A stretch of 44,265 nt of DNA from an uncultured Clostridia bacterium. GTDB lineage: Bacteria; Bacillota; Clostridia; Christensenellales; CAG-314. This document shows, one piece after another, positions 42,007-44,265 of the stretch. The DNA lies in NCBI GenBank assembly GCA_934281515.1, contig CAKQXG010000005.1, forward strand, positions 1-44,265. Direction: 5' to 3'. Numbering within the stretch: position 1 is the stretch's first letter; each line of letters starts with the position of its first letter. The notes under the pieces are model-generated. The model was not told where the DNA came from. It searched no databases and saw only the letters and a program-made list of their open reading frames with translations. Made by a program: the position numbers and the translations under genes.

Positions 42007-43170
42007 ATGTATTCGTTGTTGCTTGCGCTTATTTACATTGCTTTTATCAGTCTCGGTTTGCCCGACTCGTTGCTCGGTTCGGGGTGGCCCGTCATGCATT
42101 CGGAACTGGGCGTGCCGATCTCCTTTATGGGCATTGTTTCCATGGTAATCAGCGGCGGTACGATCGTGTCCAGCTTACTGTCCGACAGACTTACGCGCAA
42201 GCTCGGCACAAGGGTTGTAACCGTTGCCAGCGTGTTTTTGACGGTAATTGCACTGTTCGGGTTTTCTTTTTCCGACAGGTTCTGGATGCTGATTGTCTTT
42301 GCCGTACCCTACGGTTTGGGCGCAGGTGCAATCGACGCCGCGCTCAATAACTACGTCGCATTGCACTACAAGGCAAAGCACATGAGTTGGCTTCACTGTT
42401 TTTGGGGAGTCGGTACCATTGTCAGTCCGTTTATCATGGGCTATGCGCTGGGCAACCTTACCTGGAACGACGGCTATCGCATTGTCGGCTTTGTGCAGTT
42501 GGCGATTGCCTTGCTGCTGCTTGCGACCCTGCCCGTGTGGAAGGTTAATGCAACCGCTTCCGACGACGCCATGAAAAGCGTCGGACTTGTCGGCGCACTG
42601 AAAATAAAAGGTGTACCTTTCCTTTTGATAGGCTTTTTTGCCTACTGCGCCGCCGAAGCGACTGCCATGCAGTGGGCGAGCACGTACTTTGTTGAGGTCA
42701 AGGGCATTTCCGCCGATCGGGCGGCAACGTTTGCTTCGTTGTTTTACATCGGCATCACCGCAGGCAGGTTTATCAGCGGCTTTGTGACCGACAAACTCGG
42801 CGACAGAAAGATGATTATCATCGGTACTGCGGTGCTTATTTGCGGCATTGCGGTGCTCTTCCTGCCGATACAGTCCTACATCGTTGCGGTGGTGGCGTTT
42901 GTTGTAATCGGGCTTGGGTGCGCGCCGATTTATCCGTGCATCATTCACTCCACGCCGAACAACTTCGGTGCGGACAACTCCGGCGCGATTATCGGTATAC
43001 AGATGGCAAGCGCGTATGTAGGCACGACGTTTGTGCCGCCGCTGTTCGGTTTGATCGGCAATGCGCTAGGGTTTGAAATAATGCCTTTGTTTTTGTTGTT
43101 TTTTGCCGTGTTGATGGTAACGATGACGGAAATCACATTCCACATTACGAAAAAAAACAATACGTTGTAA
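42007..43170 (+). CDS. Major facilitator superfamily transporter
   Basis: The 387-residue protein has twelve predicted helices in two halves. The loop between helices 2 and 3 carries SDRLTRKLGTR (about residues 58-68) and the equivalent loop of the second half reads TDKLGDRK (about 261-268), the MFS A-motif pair. FVPYGLGAG-like and LHCFWGVGTIVSPFIMG segments resemble the fucose/sugar permease branch (FucP/YfmO-type), so sugar uptake is plausible, but the substrate cannot be read. AAGGAAG lies 6 bases before the ATG. It has its own promoter, next to the GH3 unit. Confidence 0.88.
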   Translation: MYSLLLALIYIAFISLGLPDSLLGSGWPVMHSELGVPISFMGIVSMVISGGTIVSSLLSDRLTRKLGTRVVTVASVFLTVIALFGFSFSDRFWMLIVFAVPYGLGAGAIDAALNNYVALHYKAKHMSWLHCFWGVGTIVSPFIMGYALGNLTWNDGYRIVGFVQLAIALLLLATLPVWKVNATASDDAMKSVGLVGALKIKGVPFLLIGFFAYCAAEATAMQWASTYFVEVKGISADRAATFASLFYIGITAGRFISGFVTDKLGDRKMIIIGTAVLICGIAVLFLPIQSYIVAVVAFVVIGLGCAPIYPCIIHSTPNNFGADNSGAIIGIQMASAYVGTTFVPPLFGLIGNALGFEIMPLFLLFFAVLMVTMTEITFHITKKNNTL

Positions 43171-44112
43171 AAATTTGATAAAAAACACAATTAAAAAGAA
43201 AACTTACGTTGAAACCGTCTTTCTGTGTTTTCGGTACACAACCGATGATTGCCGAAGCATCGGTACAGCATAGGGGTAGGCAAACAGAATTCTCTTTTCC
43301 AATTACAAAATCCTTCTGTTTTGCCTCGCATTTTTCAAAGTTTTTCCCGCTACGACGGGTAATATTGATTGCAAGTTTTCATTGGTTTACCTTCGGAAAG
43401 ACAACAAAAAATTTGCTGAGATTTTTACTTTCGCCGACGTAAAAACAAGTATTAGGTTTTAGTTTTCGTTACATAAAGCACATCCTATTTTGTATCTATG
43501 GAAAAAATCCGTGCGATTTCGGTTGCCTTATAGGCTCGTTCTTCGCACGGATTTTAAGCTCGATTATTGAATTTTTAGTCGATTTCAACTGAAAAATCGT
43601 ACGTATCTACAATCCCTGCAAAAAACTATTTGCCGCAGGAATAAGCAAAAATACAGGTTGTATTTGACAAAAGGCATGTCTTTGCCGACATAATTATTCT
43701 CTGTATGGGATAGAATTGCCAAATTTGCGGTTTGTTCTACCGAGATTGGAAATACGTGCCACAACAAAACCCACGCCGAAATCTCTCTTTTTAACGATTT
43801 CAATGCTAGTCGCAGAATTGCCGCGCCTATCCACAATCCTATGGTAAACGGCGGTAATTATCTTGTCCGAATCCACAAAAGGAAACGAACGGTCGGGCAA
43901 CTTCTTCAGCTCGACAACGCTTTTCTTACGGCGCAACGCCGGGCTTTACATCAATTCTATTACAGTACAATATACAAACATTTGTTCATTAAGTTTTTAG
44001 CATTCCTCCGCCTTTTTCTTAATAATATCCGCTTATACGACGAAATTTTTGGCATTTATTTTTGTCTTTATGACAATAAAAACAGTCTGTAAGATTTTTA
44101 ATATAAATTTTA
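43171..44112. other. Gene-poor right flank
   Basis: Apart from the terminator-like hairpin below I find no supported gene. Two minus-strand frames of 80-83 codons (43585-43936) overlap each other, lack ribosome-binding sites and resemble nothing known to me. The final part (43960-44110) is AT-rich. Confidence 0.5.
43505..43556. terminator. Terminator-like hairpin downstream of the MFS gene
   Basis: AAATCCGTGCGA and TCGCACGGATTT form a perfect 12-bp stem. The 26-base loop holds an inner GCC/GGC stem. A and T residues flank it, so it could work in both directions. Confidence 0.65.
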
Positions 44113-44265
44113 CTATCTCACATTATGAATCCGACTCTGTATAAATACTTTGGTCGGTTCTTTTGCATTGTAAAGAATGATTCCGCTTGTGGCGTCAATG
44201 CGGTAAGTCCATTGTATAGCGTTGTTATTGAACACGAAGTAGAAATACGGGGTTTTTATACCGCC
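44113..44265 (-). CDS. C-terminal end of a PepSY-like protein (partial)
   Basis: A minus-strand frame open to the window edge ends at TAG 44113-44115 and gives 50 residues. KTPYFYFVFNNNAIQWTYRIDATSGIILYNAKEP resembles the closing part of PepSY domains, where a strand with the pattern Y-x-x-x-I-D-A-x-T/S-G-x-I-L follows an aromatic strand. PepSY proteins are usually secreted or membrane-bound. The piece was recognised by eye from a short stretch, and most of the gene lies outside, so the call is tentative. Confidence 0.5.
   Translation of the reverse strand, partial: GGIKTPYFYFVFNNNAIQWTYRIDATSGIILYNAKEPTKVFIQSRIHNVR

Noticed and set aside
43585..43936. Two overlapping minus-strand frames in the right flank
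   Set aside because: Mutually exclusive frames, no ribosome sites, TTG/ATG starts in unlikely contexts; not enough to call a gene or pseudogene.

Overview
The window reads as chromosomal DNA from an uncultured, endospore-lineage member of the Clostridia. Evidence for this is the sporulation-type YyaC protein next to parB/parA, Gram-positive Shine-Dalgarno sites (AAGGAG/GGAGG), an xpt-type guanine riboswitch, an AgrC/AgrA-like two-component pair and lipobox lipoproteins. No membership below class level can be supported from the sequence alone.

The first 29 kb is the replication-origin neighbourhood, in an unusual arrangement. A worn serine-recombinase remnant (about 105-599) is followed by dnaA (+), a zinc-ribbon membrane protein (-), a PPP-like metallophosphoesterase (-) and dnaN (-). 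dnaA and dnaN therefore converge instead of forming the usual dnaA-dnaN operon, and the DNA between them is filled with related hairpin repeats. Then come a DegV protein, an HSL-type esterase, a tRNA-Pro(CGG) flanked by two partial copies of itself, a Cof-type HAD phosphatase, a lipoprotein, ftsH, yyaC, a CvpA-family protein and a NUDIX hydrolase. From about 16.8 to 20.8 kb there is a gene-free, AT-rich stretch with four DnaA boxes (17381-17458) and three parS sites (18671-18788), which I read as oriC and the centromere. parB-parA (-) and mnmE, mnmG-rsmG (+) lie to its right. A second cluster of DnaA-box-like sites lies upstream of dnaN (6248-6395).

From 27 to 29 kb there is a small XRE regulator plus partner gene, then a 700-bp mosaic of direct and inverted repeats. 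A purine salvage and uptake operon follows: guanine riboswitch, terminator, xpt, a BMP-family binding lipoprotein, a double-ABC ATPase and two overlapping permeases, ending in a degenerate inverted-repeat element and a terminator. The aptamer links the transporter to guanine or guanosine supply.

From 35 to 44 kb there is a LytTR response regulator and GHKL sensor kinase with paired direct repeats in their leader, a lipoprotein of unknown function, a membrane-anchored GH3 glycosidase with its domains in permuted order, a small membrane protein, an MFS transporter, and the truncated end of a PepSY-like protein at the right edge. The most unusual signals are the relocated, divided origin region, the hairpin-repeat duplications around dnaA/dnaN, and the LytTR/GH3 cluster.
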